A stretch of 43,648 nt of DNA, from NCBI GenBank assembly GCA_900314085.1, contig OMTX01000120.1, positions 1-43,648 of the forward strand, in the 5' to 3' direction. This DNA comes from an uncultured Lachnospiraceae bacterium (GTDB lineage: Bacteria > Bacillota > Clostridia > Lachnospirales > Lachnospiraceae). Both the position numbers and the translations under genes were made by a program. Position 1 is the stretch's first letter. Every line of letters starts with the position of its first letter. A model generated the notes under the pieces. It did not search any database, had not been told where the DNA came from, and was given only the letters and a program-made list of their open reading frames with translations. Of this stretch, positions 28,258 to 34,501 are shown piece after piece.

Positions 28258-28533
28258 TGGCGGAGGTTTGCAGCAGAACTAGCCCGTAAGCCCACTGTGG
28301 GAGACCGCTTTGGTGGAGGTTTGCAGCGGAACTTGCCATAGGGCGAAGAATTGGGGCTTCCGTGGTGGAAGTTTGCAGCGAAACGTGCTTGTTGGCCGGA
28401 AAGCGGCGGCGGGTATGGTGGAGGCTTGAAGCGGAACCTGCTATAGGCCGAAGAATTGCGGCTTTTGTGGTGGATGCTTGTAAAACAAGGCGATATAAGC
28501 CACAATAGCGGGCCGGAATTGGTGGAAGTTTGT
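28258..28533 (+). repeat. Tandem array of 52-53 bp units between trpG and trpC
   Basis: Units begin at 28258, 28311, 28363, 28416, 28468 and 28520, a period of 53, 52, 53, 52 and 52 bp. Each opens with TGGTGGAGGTTTGCAGCGGA or a close variant. Units 2 and 4 also share GCGAAGAATTG or CCGAAGAATTG and a GGC-rich end. The sixth, partial unit (TGGTGGAAGTTTGT) is the translation start region of trpC itself. The array fills the space where trpD would be expected. Confidence 0.85.
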
Positions 28534-29346
28534 ATGGAGAATATACTTGAGAAGATCGCCGCGAGCACGTGCGAGCGGGTCGCCGAAGAAAAGAAAAAAG
28601 TGTCTCTCGTCGAGATGCGGGCGCGGGCCGAGGCCTGTGCCGAGGCCCTGCATACGGCGCCGGCCGCGGAACAGGAAAAGAAAAGCTTTCTCAAATCCCT
28701 GCAGCGGCCGGGCCTCTCCTACATCTGCGAGGTCAAGAAGGCGTCGCCCTCCAAGGGGCTGATTGCACCGGACTTTCCGTACCTCACGATTGCGAAAGAC
28801 TATGAGGCCGCCGGCGCGGCAGCCATCTCCTGCCTGACCGAGCCCTTCTACTTCCAGGGGGCTGACAGTTACCTTGAGGAGATTGCTGCAGAAGTGCAGA
28901 TTCCGGTACTCCGGAAAGATTTTGTTGTAGATGAATACATGATATATGGCGCATCTGCACTGGGAGCAAGTGCTGTGCTGCTGTTATGTAATATTTTGGA
29001 CGATGTTCAATTGAAGGAATACAGGCTTCTTGCTGAAGAGCTCGGCATGGATGCCCTCGTAGAGGCCTATGATGGAGCCGAGCATGAGCGGGCCCTCAAG
29101 TCTGGGGCAAAAATCGTCGGCGTCAACAACCGTGACCTCCGCACCTTCGAAGTCGACACGGGTCGCTCCGTTGCCTTCCGTAAGGAAACGCCGGCCGACG
29201 TGGTCTTCGTCTCCGAGAGCGGCATCCGGGATGCAGCCGATATCGCAAAGCTGAAAGAAGCAGGTGTTGACGGCGTCCTCATCGGTGAGACCCTGATGCG
29301 CGCACCGGACAAAGCGGCCGCACTTGCGGCGTTAGACGGCAGGTAG
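28534..29346 (+). CDS. trpC: Indole-3-glycerol-phosphate synthase
   Basis: Closes the indole ring from carboxyphenylamino-deoxyribulose phosphate. The 270-residue TIM barrel has CEVKKASPSKG (residues 65-75, catalytic lysine), AISCLTEPFYFQG, PVLRKDFVVDEY (phosphate and catalytic residues), GVNNRDLRTF and SESGI. I start at ATG 28534 (MENILEKIAAST); the ribosome binding site GGTGGAAG lies in the last partial unit of the upstream array. A longer upstream frame would translate the repeat DNA and is rejected. The N-terminal 60 residues are a typical extra helical region. Confidence 0.95.
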   Translation: MENILEKIAASTCERVAEEKKKVSLVEMRARAEACAEALHTAPAAEQEKKSFLKSLQRPGLSYICEVKKASPSKGLIAPDFPYLTIAKDYEAAGAAAISCLTEPFYFQGADSYLEEIAAEVQIPVLRKDFVVDEYMIYGASALGASAVLLLCNILDDVQLKEYRLLAEELGMDALVEAYDGAEHERALKSGAKIVGVNNRDLRTFEVDTGRSVAFRKETPADVVFVSESGIRDAADIAKLKEAGVDGVLIGETLMRAPDKAAALAALDGR

Positions 29347-29479
29347 GGATGTCATTTGCTGGAAGTCGACAAGAATTGTCCCCGGTGCCGGCGAAAAGGG
29401 ATGCCATTTGCAGCAAGACTGCAGGAATTGTCCCTGGCACCAGCCCCAGGGGATGCCATTTGCAGGAGGTGAGGCTTCT
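29346..29479 (+). repeat. Tandem 52-bp units between trpC and trpF
   Basis: GGGATGYCATTTGC begins at 29346, 29398 and 29450, an exact 52-bp period. The first two units share AGAATTGTCCC or GGAATTGTCCC at the same offset, followed by a GGTGCC or GGCACC block. The third, partial unit contains GCAGGAGGTGAGG, the ribosome binding site of trpF. Confidence 0.85.
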
Positions 29480-30265
29480 GTGACAAAAATCAAGATCTGC
29501 GGCTTGCGGCGGGATGAGGACATAGGCATAGTCAATGACTATCTGCCGGACTATGCAGGATTCATCATCGATTTTCCAGCAAGTTTCCGCTCGTTACCGC
29601 ACGAAGAAGTAAAAAATCTGACCGCCAAACTCGACAAAAGGATCCTTCCGGTCGGCGTTTTTGTGGATTCTCCGATTGAGATTGTGATCGAGCTTCTGAA
29701 AGAGGGCGTCATCGGAGCCGCCCAGCTGCACGGGAGTGAAAGTCCTGAATATATCATGAAGGTGCAGGAAGCAACCGGGAAGCCCGTCATCAAGTCCTTT
29801 GTCCTGCCAAAGGAAGATGCCTCGCAAAGGCAGGAAATACAAGGCTTTTCAAAGATAACAGCCTCAGGTCCGGTTGATTGTTCACCCGCCGCGCATCTTT
29901 CTAATGGAGCTTTCACACAAAGCCAGGAAACGCAAGGCTTGCAGGACATAGAAAAGAAATCTGCTGAAGACCTCCGATGGCGGGCTGAAGAAATTCTCAA
30001 AGCTGCTGCAGCCTCGCCAGCCGACATGATCCTCCTCGACGCAGGAAAGGGCAGCGGGCAGACCTTCAACTGGAATCTGCTAAGCGGGTTTTCCCACCCC
30101 TACTTTCTGGCGGGAGGCATCTCGGAAAATAATATTAGTAATGCGATAAAGACCCTCCGTCCGTACGCAGTGGATATCAGTTCTTCTGTAGAAACTGACC
30201 GCTTCAAAGACAGACAAAAGGTAAAAAATATCATCGAAATAGCAAGGAAAGGAAGCACGAAATGA
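29480..30265 (+). CDS. trpF: Phosphoribosylanthranilate isomerase with an internal insertion
   Basis: Catalyses the Amadori rearrangement of phosphoribosylanthranilate. The start is GTG at 29480 ([15 protein letters not shown]), preceded by GGAGGTGAGG. The general-base cysteine (Cys7), the strand [14 protein letters not shown], the acid Asp187 in [15 protein letters not shown] and the phosphate motif [11 protein letters not shown] are present. The protein has 261 residues against about 205 for the family. The excess is a hydrophilic block at residues about 111-165 that itself contains two related segments (QRQEIQGF and QSQETQGL, 31 codons apart). The stop overlaps the trpB start (ATGA). Confidence 0.92.
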   Translation: MTKIKICGLRRDEDIGIVNDYLPDYAGFIIDFPASFRSLPHEEVKNLTAKLDKRILPVGVFVDSPIEIVIELLKEGVIGAAQLHGSESPEYIMKVQEATGKPVIKSFVLPKEDASQRQEIQGFSKITASGPVDCSPAAHLSNGAFTQSQETQGLQDIEKKSAEDLRWRAEEILKAAAASPADMILLDAGKGSGQTFNWNLLSGFSHPYFLAGGISENNISNAIKTLRPYAVDISSSVETDRFKDRQKVKNIIEIARKGSTK

Positions 30266-31467
30266 GCGAAAACAATAGCAGCACGTCCAAGGGGCGCTTC
30301 GGCATCCACGGCGGTCAGTACATTCCCGAGACCTTGATGAATGCCGTCATCGAGCTCGAGGACGCCTACAATCACTACAAGGACGATCCCGAGTTCAACC
30401 GCGAGCTGACCGACCTCTACAACAATTACGCCAACCGCCCTTCCCTCCTCTACTATGCGGAAAACATGACGAAGGACTTGGGCGGCGCGAAGATCTACCT
30501 GAAGCGGGAAGACCTGAACCACACCGGCGCCCACAAGATCAACAATTGTCTCGGCCAGGGCCTTCTCGCCAAGAAGATGGGAAAGACGCGGCTCATCGCA
30601 GAGACCGGAGCCGGCCAGCACGGTGTTGCGACTGCGACCGTTGCCGCTCTCCTCGGTATGGAGTGCGACGTTTACATGGGCGTCAAGGACATGGAGCGGC
30701 AGGCTCTGAACGTCTACCGCATGCGGCTTCTCGGCGCCCAGGTCCACGGGGTGGAATCCGGCACCGGAACCCTCAAGGATGCGGTTTCAGAGACGATGCG
30801 CGAGTGGACGCGGCGGATTTCCGACACCCACTACTGCCTGGGCTCCTGTATGGGGCCCCATCCCTTCCCCACGATTGTCCGCGACTTCCAGGCCGTCATT
30901 TCCCGGGAAATCAAGCAGCAGATGCTGGAAAAGGAAGGCAGGCTCCCCGATGTCGTCATGGCCTGTGTCGGCGGAGGTTCGAATGCGATAGGAAGTTTTT
31001 ACCACTTCATCGATGACAAATCGGTCAGACTCATCGGTTGTGAAGCAGCCGGGCGGGGTACGGACACCTTCGAGACGGCAGCGACAATTGCCACCGGCCG
31101 CCTCGGTATCTTCCACGGCATGAAGTCTTACTTCTGCCAGGACGAGTACGGGCAGATTGCTCCCGTGTATTCTATTTCAGCAGGCCTCGACTATCCGGGC
31201 ATCGGACCGGAGCACGCTTGGCTTCACGACTCCGGTCGGGCAGAATATGTGGCTATCACGGACGACGAAGCTGTAGATGCCTTTGAGTATCTGTCCCGCA
31301 CAGAGGGAATCATTCCTGCCATCGAAAGCGCCCACGCGGTTGCCTATGCAAAGAAGCTGGCGCCGACACTGTCGAAAGACAAAATTATTGTCATCACGGT
31401 TTCCGGCCGTGGCGACAAAGACGTGGCAGCCATCGCAAGATACCGCGGTGAGGATCTGCATGATTAA
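30262..31467 (+). CDS. trpB: Tryptophan synthase beta chain
   Basis: The pyridoxal-phosphate enzyme that joins indole and serine. The 401-residue protein has the cofactor lysine in [16 protein letters not shown] (Lys92), [20 protein letters not shown], the phosphate loop [12 protein letters not shown], and [16 protein letters not shown]. It is the standard TrpB1 type. It is coupled to trpF by a 4-bp overlap and separated from trpA by 211 bp. Confidence 0.97.
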   Translation: MSENNSSTSKGRFGIHGGQYIPETLMNAVIELEDAYNHYKDDPEFNRELTDLYNNYANRPSLLYYAENMTKDLGGAKIYLKREDLNHTGAHKINNCLGQGLLAKKMGKTRLIAETGAGQHGVATATVAALLGMECDVYMGVKDMERQALNVYRMRLLGAQVHGVESGTGTLKDAVSETMREWTRRISDTHYCLGSCMGPHPFPTIVRDFQAVISREIKQQMLEKEGRLPDVVMACVGGGSNAIGSFYHFIDDKSVRLIGCEAAGRGTDTFETAATIATGRLGIFHGMKSYFCQDEYGQIAPVYSISAGLDYPGIGPEHAWLHDSGRAEYVAITDDEAVDAFEYLSRTEGIIPAIESAHAVAYAKKLAPTLSKDKIIVITVSGRGDKDVAAIARYRGEDLHD

Positions 31468-31678
31468 TATATAACCGTAAAGGATCAAGGACTTCATTAT
31501 CGGCAAAAAAACGAAAATTTGCCGTAAATGAAGTAGAACGAAACGGGAGTGCAGTGGGACAGCTGCAATGCTTTGTTTCATGTGCGCCCGCTCTAAAAGT
31601 GAGTGCATAAGAACAGCTGTGAAGTGGGGTGCCCCCTGCGTTCACCGGCATGTCTTGAATTATAAGGAGAAAATAGAA
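31468..31678 (+). other. trpB-trpA gap with a long hairpin
   Basis: ACTTCATT and CGGCAAA (about 31491-31507) pair with TTTGCCG and AATGAAGT (about 31518-31534). The rest has GC-rich patches but no gene. The hairpin lacks a proper T-run and might trim or attenuate the message before trpA. Its GGCAAA/TTTGCC core and the following AACGAAACGGGAG resemble parts of the element at 5571-5751. Confidence 0.5.
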
Positions 31679-32461
31679 ATGGCAGAGATAAAAATTGCGG
31701 ACGCCTTCGCAGCGCACAAGGCCTTCATCCCCTTCATCACCTGCGGGGATCCGGACCTTCCTACGACGGAAGAGATTGTGGTGAAGATGGTGGAGGCCGG
31801 CGCCGACCTCGTGGAGCTTGGCATCCCCTTCTCGGATCCCACGGCCGAAGGCCCGGTCATCCAGGGAGCCAACCTCCGCGCCCTGACCGGCGGCGTCACG
31901 ACGGACAAAATTTTCGACATGGTAAAGGATCTGCGCACGAAGGTCTCAATCCCCATGGTTTTCATGACCTACGCGAACGTCGTCTATTCCTACGGGATGG
32001 AGCGTTTCATGACTAATGCTGCGTCGGCGGGCGTACAGGGCCTCATTCTTCCGGACGTGCCCTATGAGGAGAAGGAGGAGTTTGCCGTTCCAGCGAAGGC
32101 GCACGGCCTCGAGCTTGTTTCCCTGATTGCTCCGACCAGCCACGACCGCATCCGCACGATTGCAAAATCCGCAGAGGGCTTTGTCTATTGCGTTTCTTCC
32201 CTGGGCGTCACGGGAATGCGGACTGAGATCACGACGGACGTCAAGGCCATGGTCGACCTGGTGAAGTCCGAGAACAATATCCCCTGCGCCATCGGTTTCG
32301 GGATCTCGACGCCGGAGCAGGCGGCCGATATGGCAGGCAAGTCCGACGGCGCCATCGTAGGATCTGCCATTGTAAAGCTATGCGAGAAGTACGGCCGCGA
32401 CGCTGTCGGCCCCATCTACGAGCTTGTCAAGTCCATGGCGGATGCGGTGCATGAGGCGTAA
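31679..32461 (+). CDS. trpA: Tryptophan synthase alpha chain
   Basis: Cleaves indole-3-glycerol phosphate to indole for channelling to TrpB. The 260-residue TIM barrel (MAEIKIADAFAAHKAFIPFI) has the catalytic Glu46 in DLVELGIPFSDP and the motif SDPTAEGPVIQ. In that motif the position of E. coli Asp60 is Glu, a variant I believe is common in Clostridia. GLILPDVPYEEKEEF and CVSSLGVTGMR are also typical. I start at ATG 31679, with AAGGAG upstream. It is the last gene of the operon and is followed by a strong terminator. Confidence 0.96.
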   Translation: MAEIKIADAFAAHKAFIPFITCGDPDLPTTEEIVVKMVEAGADLVELGIPFSDPTAEGPVIQGANLRALTGGVTTDKIFDMVKDLRTKVSIPMVFMTYANVVYSYGMERFMTNAASAGVQGLILPDVPYEEKEEFAVPAKAHGLELVSLIAPTSHDRIRTIAKSAEGFVYCVSSLGVTGMRTEITTDVKAMVDLVKSENNIPCAIGFGISTPEQAADMAGKSDGAIVGSAIVKLCEKYGRDAVGPIYELVKSMADAVHEA

Positions 32462-32475
32462 ATAAAATGATATTC

Positions 32476-32519
32476 ATCCCCACCCGTTTCGCCTCAGGGC
32501 AGCGGGTGGGGATTTTTTT
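32476..32519 (+). terminator. Rho-independent terminator of the trp operon
   Basis: ATCCCCACCCG pairs perfectly with CGGGTGGGGAT, followed by T7. Confidence 0.95.
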
Positions 32520-32528
32520 GTTGCCATA

Positions 32529-32558
32529 ATGATAAAATTATGATAAAAAAATGATAAA
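32529..32558 (+). repeat. Three ATGATAAA repeats upstream of the toxin-antitoxin pair
   Basis: ATGATAAA occurs at 32529-32536, 32540-32547 and 32551-32558, spaced 11 bp, one helical turn. This fits an operator at which the antitoxin represses its own operon. TATGAT at 32539-32544 may be the -10 box. Confidence 0.55.
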
Positions 32559-32571
32559 GGAGGCGCTAGAT

Positions 32572-32835
32572 ATGATGCAGATACGCCCTGTTTCCGACCT
32601 TCGGAACAATTTCTCGGATATTGAAAAAACGGTGCAGAATGGCGCTCCGGTTTACCTGACGAAAAACGGCTACGGGACAATGGTCGTTATGAGTCTGGAG
32701 CAGTACTCGGCACTTACGAATTCTACGGAATTGGCTCTGGACGAGGCAGACCGGCAGGCGGAGATGTCGGATCTGCGCCTTACTCATGATGAGGTTTTTG
32801 GCCGTTTGAGGAAGAGAAGCCATGAAAAAGTATGA
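32572..32835 (+). CDS. Type II antitoxin, Phd/YefM family
   Basis: An 87-residue antitoxin (MMQIRPVSDLRNNFSDIEKT). The N-terminal MQIRPVSDLRNNFSDI and GAPVYLTKNGYGTMVVMSLEQY are typical of the Phd/YefM DNA-binding fold; the C-terminal part should bind and block the toxin. The ATG at 32572 has AAAGGAGG 8 bases upstream. It overlaps the toxin gene by 14 bp. It probably binds the ATGATAAA repeats just upstream. Confidence 0.88.
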   Translation: MMQIRPVSDLRNNFSDIEKTVQNGAPVYLTKNGYGTMVVMSLEQYSALTNSTELALDEADRQAEMSDLRLTHDEVFGRLRKRSHEKV

Positions 32836-33139
32836 GCTCCGCTATCTGCCGCTGTTTTTTGACGACCTGGCGGAGAAGACGGATTATATCCGCTACCGTC
32901 TTATGAATCCTGAAGCAGCAGATAATCTCCTGGATGCGGTGGAAGAAGGTATCCTGAAACGGTTGGAAAATCCGGAGAGCTTTGAACCATATGAGTCCGA
33001 GCGGGAAAGAAAATACACCTACTACCGGATCTATGTGCAGAAATTCATTGTGTATTATGTCGTAATTCCGGGAAAGCCGCCCGTAATGGAAGTCCGGCGA
33101 TTTCTGTACAAGGGACAGGACAGAGACAATATTGTATAA
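32822..33139 (+). CDS. Type II toxin, RelE/ParE superfamily
   Basis: A 105-residue toxin (MKKYELRYLPLFFDDLAEKT). The fold is recognised from the N-terminal YLPLFFDDLAEKTDYIRYRL, the middle RKYTYYRIYVQKFIVYYVV and the C-terminal VMEVRRFLYKGQD. These families either cut mRNA on the ribosome (RelE) or inhibit gyrase (ParE); the sequence does not tell which. It overlaps the antitoxin gene and is followed by a terminator. Confidence 0.88.
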   Translation: MKKYELRYLPLFFDDLAEKTDYIRYRLMNPEAADNLLDAVEEGILKRLENPESFEPYESERERKYTYYRIYVQKFIVYYVVIPGKPPVMEVRRFLYKGQDRDNIV

Positions 33140-33143
33140 AACA

Positions 33144-33178
33144 GGAGTCTGCCTCGTAAAGCAGGCTCCCGCGTTTTT
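33144..33178. terminator. Bidirectional terminator between toxin gene and uppP
   Basis: GGAGTCTGC (33144-33152) pairs with GCAGGCTCC (33161-33169) and is followed by T5. On the other strand a TTTTA run follows, so it can also end uppP. Confidence 0.8.
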
Positions 33179-33197
33179 GACTTATATTATTCTAATG

Positions 33198-34025
33198 TCA
33201 CTTCAGGAACGTCATCCCCGCCACCAGCACAAACGCGCCGAGGGCGATCCGGTACCAGCCGAAGACCTTGAAATCGTGGGTTTTGACGAAGTTCATGAGA
33301 AAACGGATGATGAAGAGAGAAACGACGAAAGCCGTAATGCAGCCCACAAGAAGGACAGCGATTTCGTTTCCGGTGAAGGCCCCGCCGAACTTCACGAGCT
33401 TCAGAAGGGACGCCCCAAGCATGACAGGAACGGCCAGGAAGAAGGTGAATTCCGCCGCGCAGGTGCGGGAGACGCCGATGAGCAAGGCCCCGATGATGGT
33501 AGCGCCGGAGCGGGACGTGCCCGGGAAGATAGCCGCGATTACCTGGAAGAGGCCGATGATTAGGGCTGTTTTCCAGGTGAAGTCCCGGATGCGGGTGATG
33601 ACGGGTTCCCTGTTTTTCTCATAGTTCTCGACCACGATGAAGGCGATGCCGACGATGATCAGGGCAAGCGCCACGCTTGTCGGATTGTAGAAAAGGGTTT
33701 CGAATTCATCGTCGAAGAGGGCGCCGACAATGGCAGCCGGGATGCAGGCCAGGATGATCTGTCCCCACATGCGCATCGTACGCTTTTTCACAGCCGGTTT
33801 TCCGTTGTGAATTCCGAAGGGCCACAGGCGTTTCCAGAAGAGGACGACGACAGCCAGGATGGCGCCGAGCTGAATCACGACCTCGTACATGGAGTAGAAG
33901 CCGTCCGACACATTCTGGAATTTCAGCAGAGAATTTAAAAGAATCATGTGGCCTGTCGATGAAATCGGCAGCCACTCCGTGATGCCCTCCACGATACCGT
34001 AGATGATGGAAATCAGGATGTCCAT
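33198..34025 (-). CDS. uppP: Undecaprenyl-diphosphatase UppP (BacA)
   Basis: A membrane enzyme that dephosphorylates undecaprenyl pyrophosphate so that the lipid carrier can be reused for wall synthesis; overexpression gives bacitracin resistance. The 275-residue protein has about eight membrane segments and both signature motifs, GIVEGITEWLPISSTGHM (residues about 10-27) and PGTSRSGATIIGALLIG. The start codon is near a plus-strand promoter that belongs to the neighbouring antisense locus. It is a single-gene unit. Confidence 0.95.
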   Translation of the reverse strand: MDILISIIYGIVEGITEWLPISSTGHMILLNSLLKFQNVSDGFYSMYEVVIQLGAILAVVVLFWKRLWPFGIHNGKPAVKKRTMRMWGQIILACIPAAIVGALFDDEFETLFYNPTSVALALIIVGIAFIVVENYEKNREPVITRIRDFTWKTALIIGLFQVIAAIFPGTSRSGATIIGALLIGVSRTCAAEFTFFLAVPVMLGASLLKLVKFGGAFTGNEIAVLLVGCITAFVVSLFIIRFLMNFVKTHDFKVFGWYRIALGAFVLVAGMTFLK

Positions 34026-34051
34026 CGAAACTTTACCGCCTTTTCAAAATA

Positions 34052-34080
34052 TTGACAAAAATTCATGCTGTACCTATAAT
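34052..34080 (+). promoter_or_regulatory. Consensus sigma-A promoter facing the small toxin gene
   Basis: TTGACA at 34052-34057 and TATAAT at 34075-34080, with 17-bp spacing: both hexamers are perfect. It is the strongest promoter in the window, and no protein gene follows on this strand until tyrS, 420 bp away. It would drive an RNA antisense to the 25-residue peptide gene. Confidence 0.85.
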
Positions 34081-34086
34081 ACTTAT

Positions 34087-34175
34087 AAAGAGAGTACTGC
34101 AACAAGCGGCTGGTCTCGATCAGGTTATTAAATTGCTAAAACAACCGTCACTTGCCCGAGTGGCGGTTGTTGCGT
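34087..34175 (+). ncRNA. Probable antisense RNA (antitoxin) to the small peptide gene
   Basis: The RNA expected from the perfect promoter at 34052-34080. It would cross the shared hairpin at 34140-34167 and so pair with the 3' end of the peptide mRNA. On this strand the hairpin lacks a T-run (GCGTCTT follows), so some transcripts may extend over the whole peptide gene. The 3' end given is a guess. Confidence 0.55.
34138..34168 (-). terminator. Terminator embedded in the end of the small peptide gene
   Basis: On the minus strand AACAACCG pairs with CGGTTGTT around the last codons and stop codon, followed by TTTTAG. The C-terminal codons of the peptide are therefore also the 5' arm of its terminator. 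Confidence 0.75.
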
Positions 34176-34225
34176 CTTACAGTAATTGTCACTGTGAAAG
34201 TGCCAATATGAAATGTAATTCGCAT
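34148..34225 (-). CDS. 25-residue peptide, candidate type I toxin
   Basis: Read by hand on the minus strand: MRITFHIGTFTVTITVRR followed by NNRHSGK and a TGA stop. The N-terminal two thirds alternates hydrophobic and polar residues (beta-strand-like) and the end is basic. GAGGAGG lies 8 bases before the ATG, and this ribosome binding site can fold into a 10-bp hairpin (34229-34253: CATCA and TCTCC with GGAGG and TGATG) that would hide it. Its own promoter (34307-34335) and terminator give an mRNA of about 165 bases. A perfect promoter reads toward it from the other side. I do not recognise the peptide family; toxicity is inferred from the layout. Confidence 0.6.
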   Translation of the reverse strand: MRITFHIGTFTVTITVRRNNRHSGK

Positions 34226-34228
34226 AAA

Positions 34229-34253
34229 CATCACCTCCTCTCGGAGAATGATG
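34229..34253 (-). promoter_or_regulatory. Hairpin hiding the ribosome binding site of the small peptide gene
   Basis: The two arms, CATCA plus TCTCC and GGAGG plus TGATG, with loop GAGA and a single bulged T, cover the whole Shine-Dalgarno sequence. Confidence 0.65.
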
Positions 34254-34306
34254 ACCAGCCGCCTGCCGTTAAGCAGTGCTCTCCATCCGCATTAGCGGAC
34301 AGTTCA

Positions 34307-34335
34307 AGTCTACTATCTTCTCCACCGCATGTCAA
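34307..34335 (-). promoter_or_regulatory. Promoter of the small peptide gene
   Basis: On the minus strand, TTGACA (34335-34330) and TAGACT (34312-34307) with 17-bp spacing. The leader of about 75 bases that follows is rich in hairpins. Confidence 0.7.
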
Positions 34336-34407
34336 ACATTTGTTTGTAATTCATGTATTTTCTTTTTGTCCTTTTGTCTATCCAGCTGCCTTTCCTTTTT
34401 GTTTAAG

Positions 34408-34436
34408 TTGAAAAAGCAGGCGCAAACCGATACAAT
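34408..34436 (+). promoter_or_regulatory. tyrS promoter
   Basis: TTGAAA at 34408-34413 and TACAAT at 34431-34436, with 17-bp spacing. The leader is only about 58 bases and carries no T-box, unlike many Firmicute tyrS genes. Confidence 0.75.
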
Positions 34437-34501
34437 GTCAAACGGTGCCGCAGAAAGTACGGACACTACATTATTCATAAAATATCAAGGAGAATCGTTC
34501 G

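Noticed and set aside
28258-28533. CRISPR array in the trpG-trpC gap
   Set aside because: There is no constant repeat alternating with unrelated spacers; whole units of 52-53 bp are similar, and there are no cas genes.
31732-31858. TrpA catalytic Asp60 replaced by Glu as a sign of inactivity
   Set aside because: The rest of the active site is intact, and I believe the form SDPTAEGP is common in Clostridia, so it is probably normal variation.
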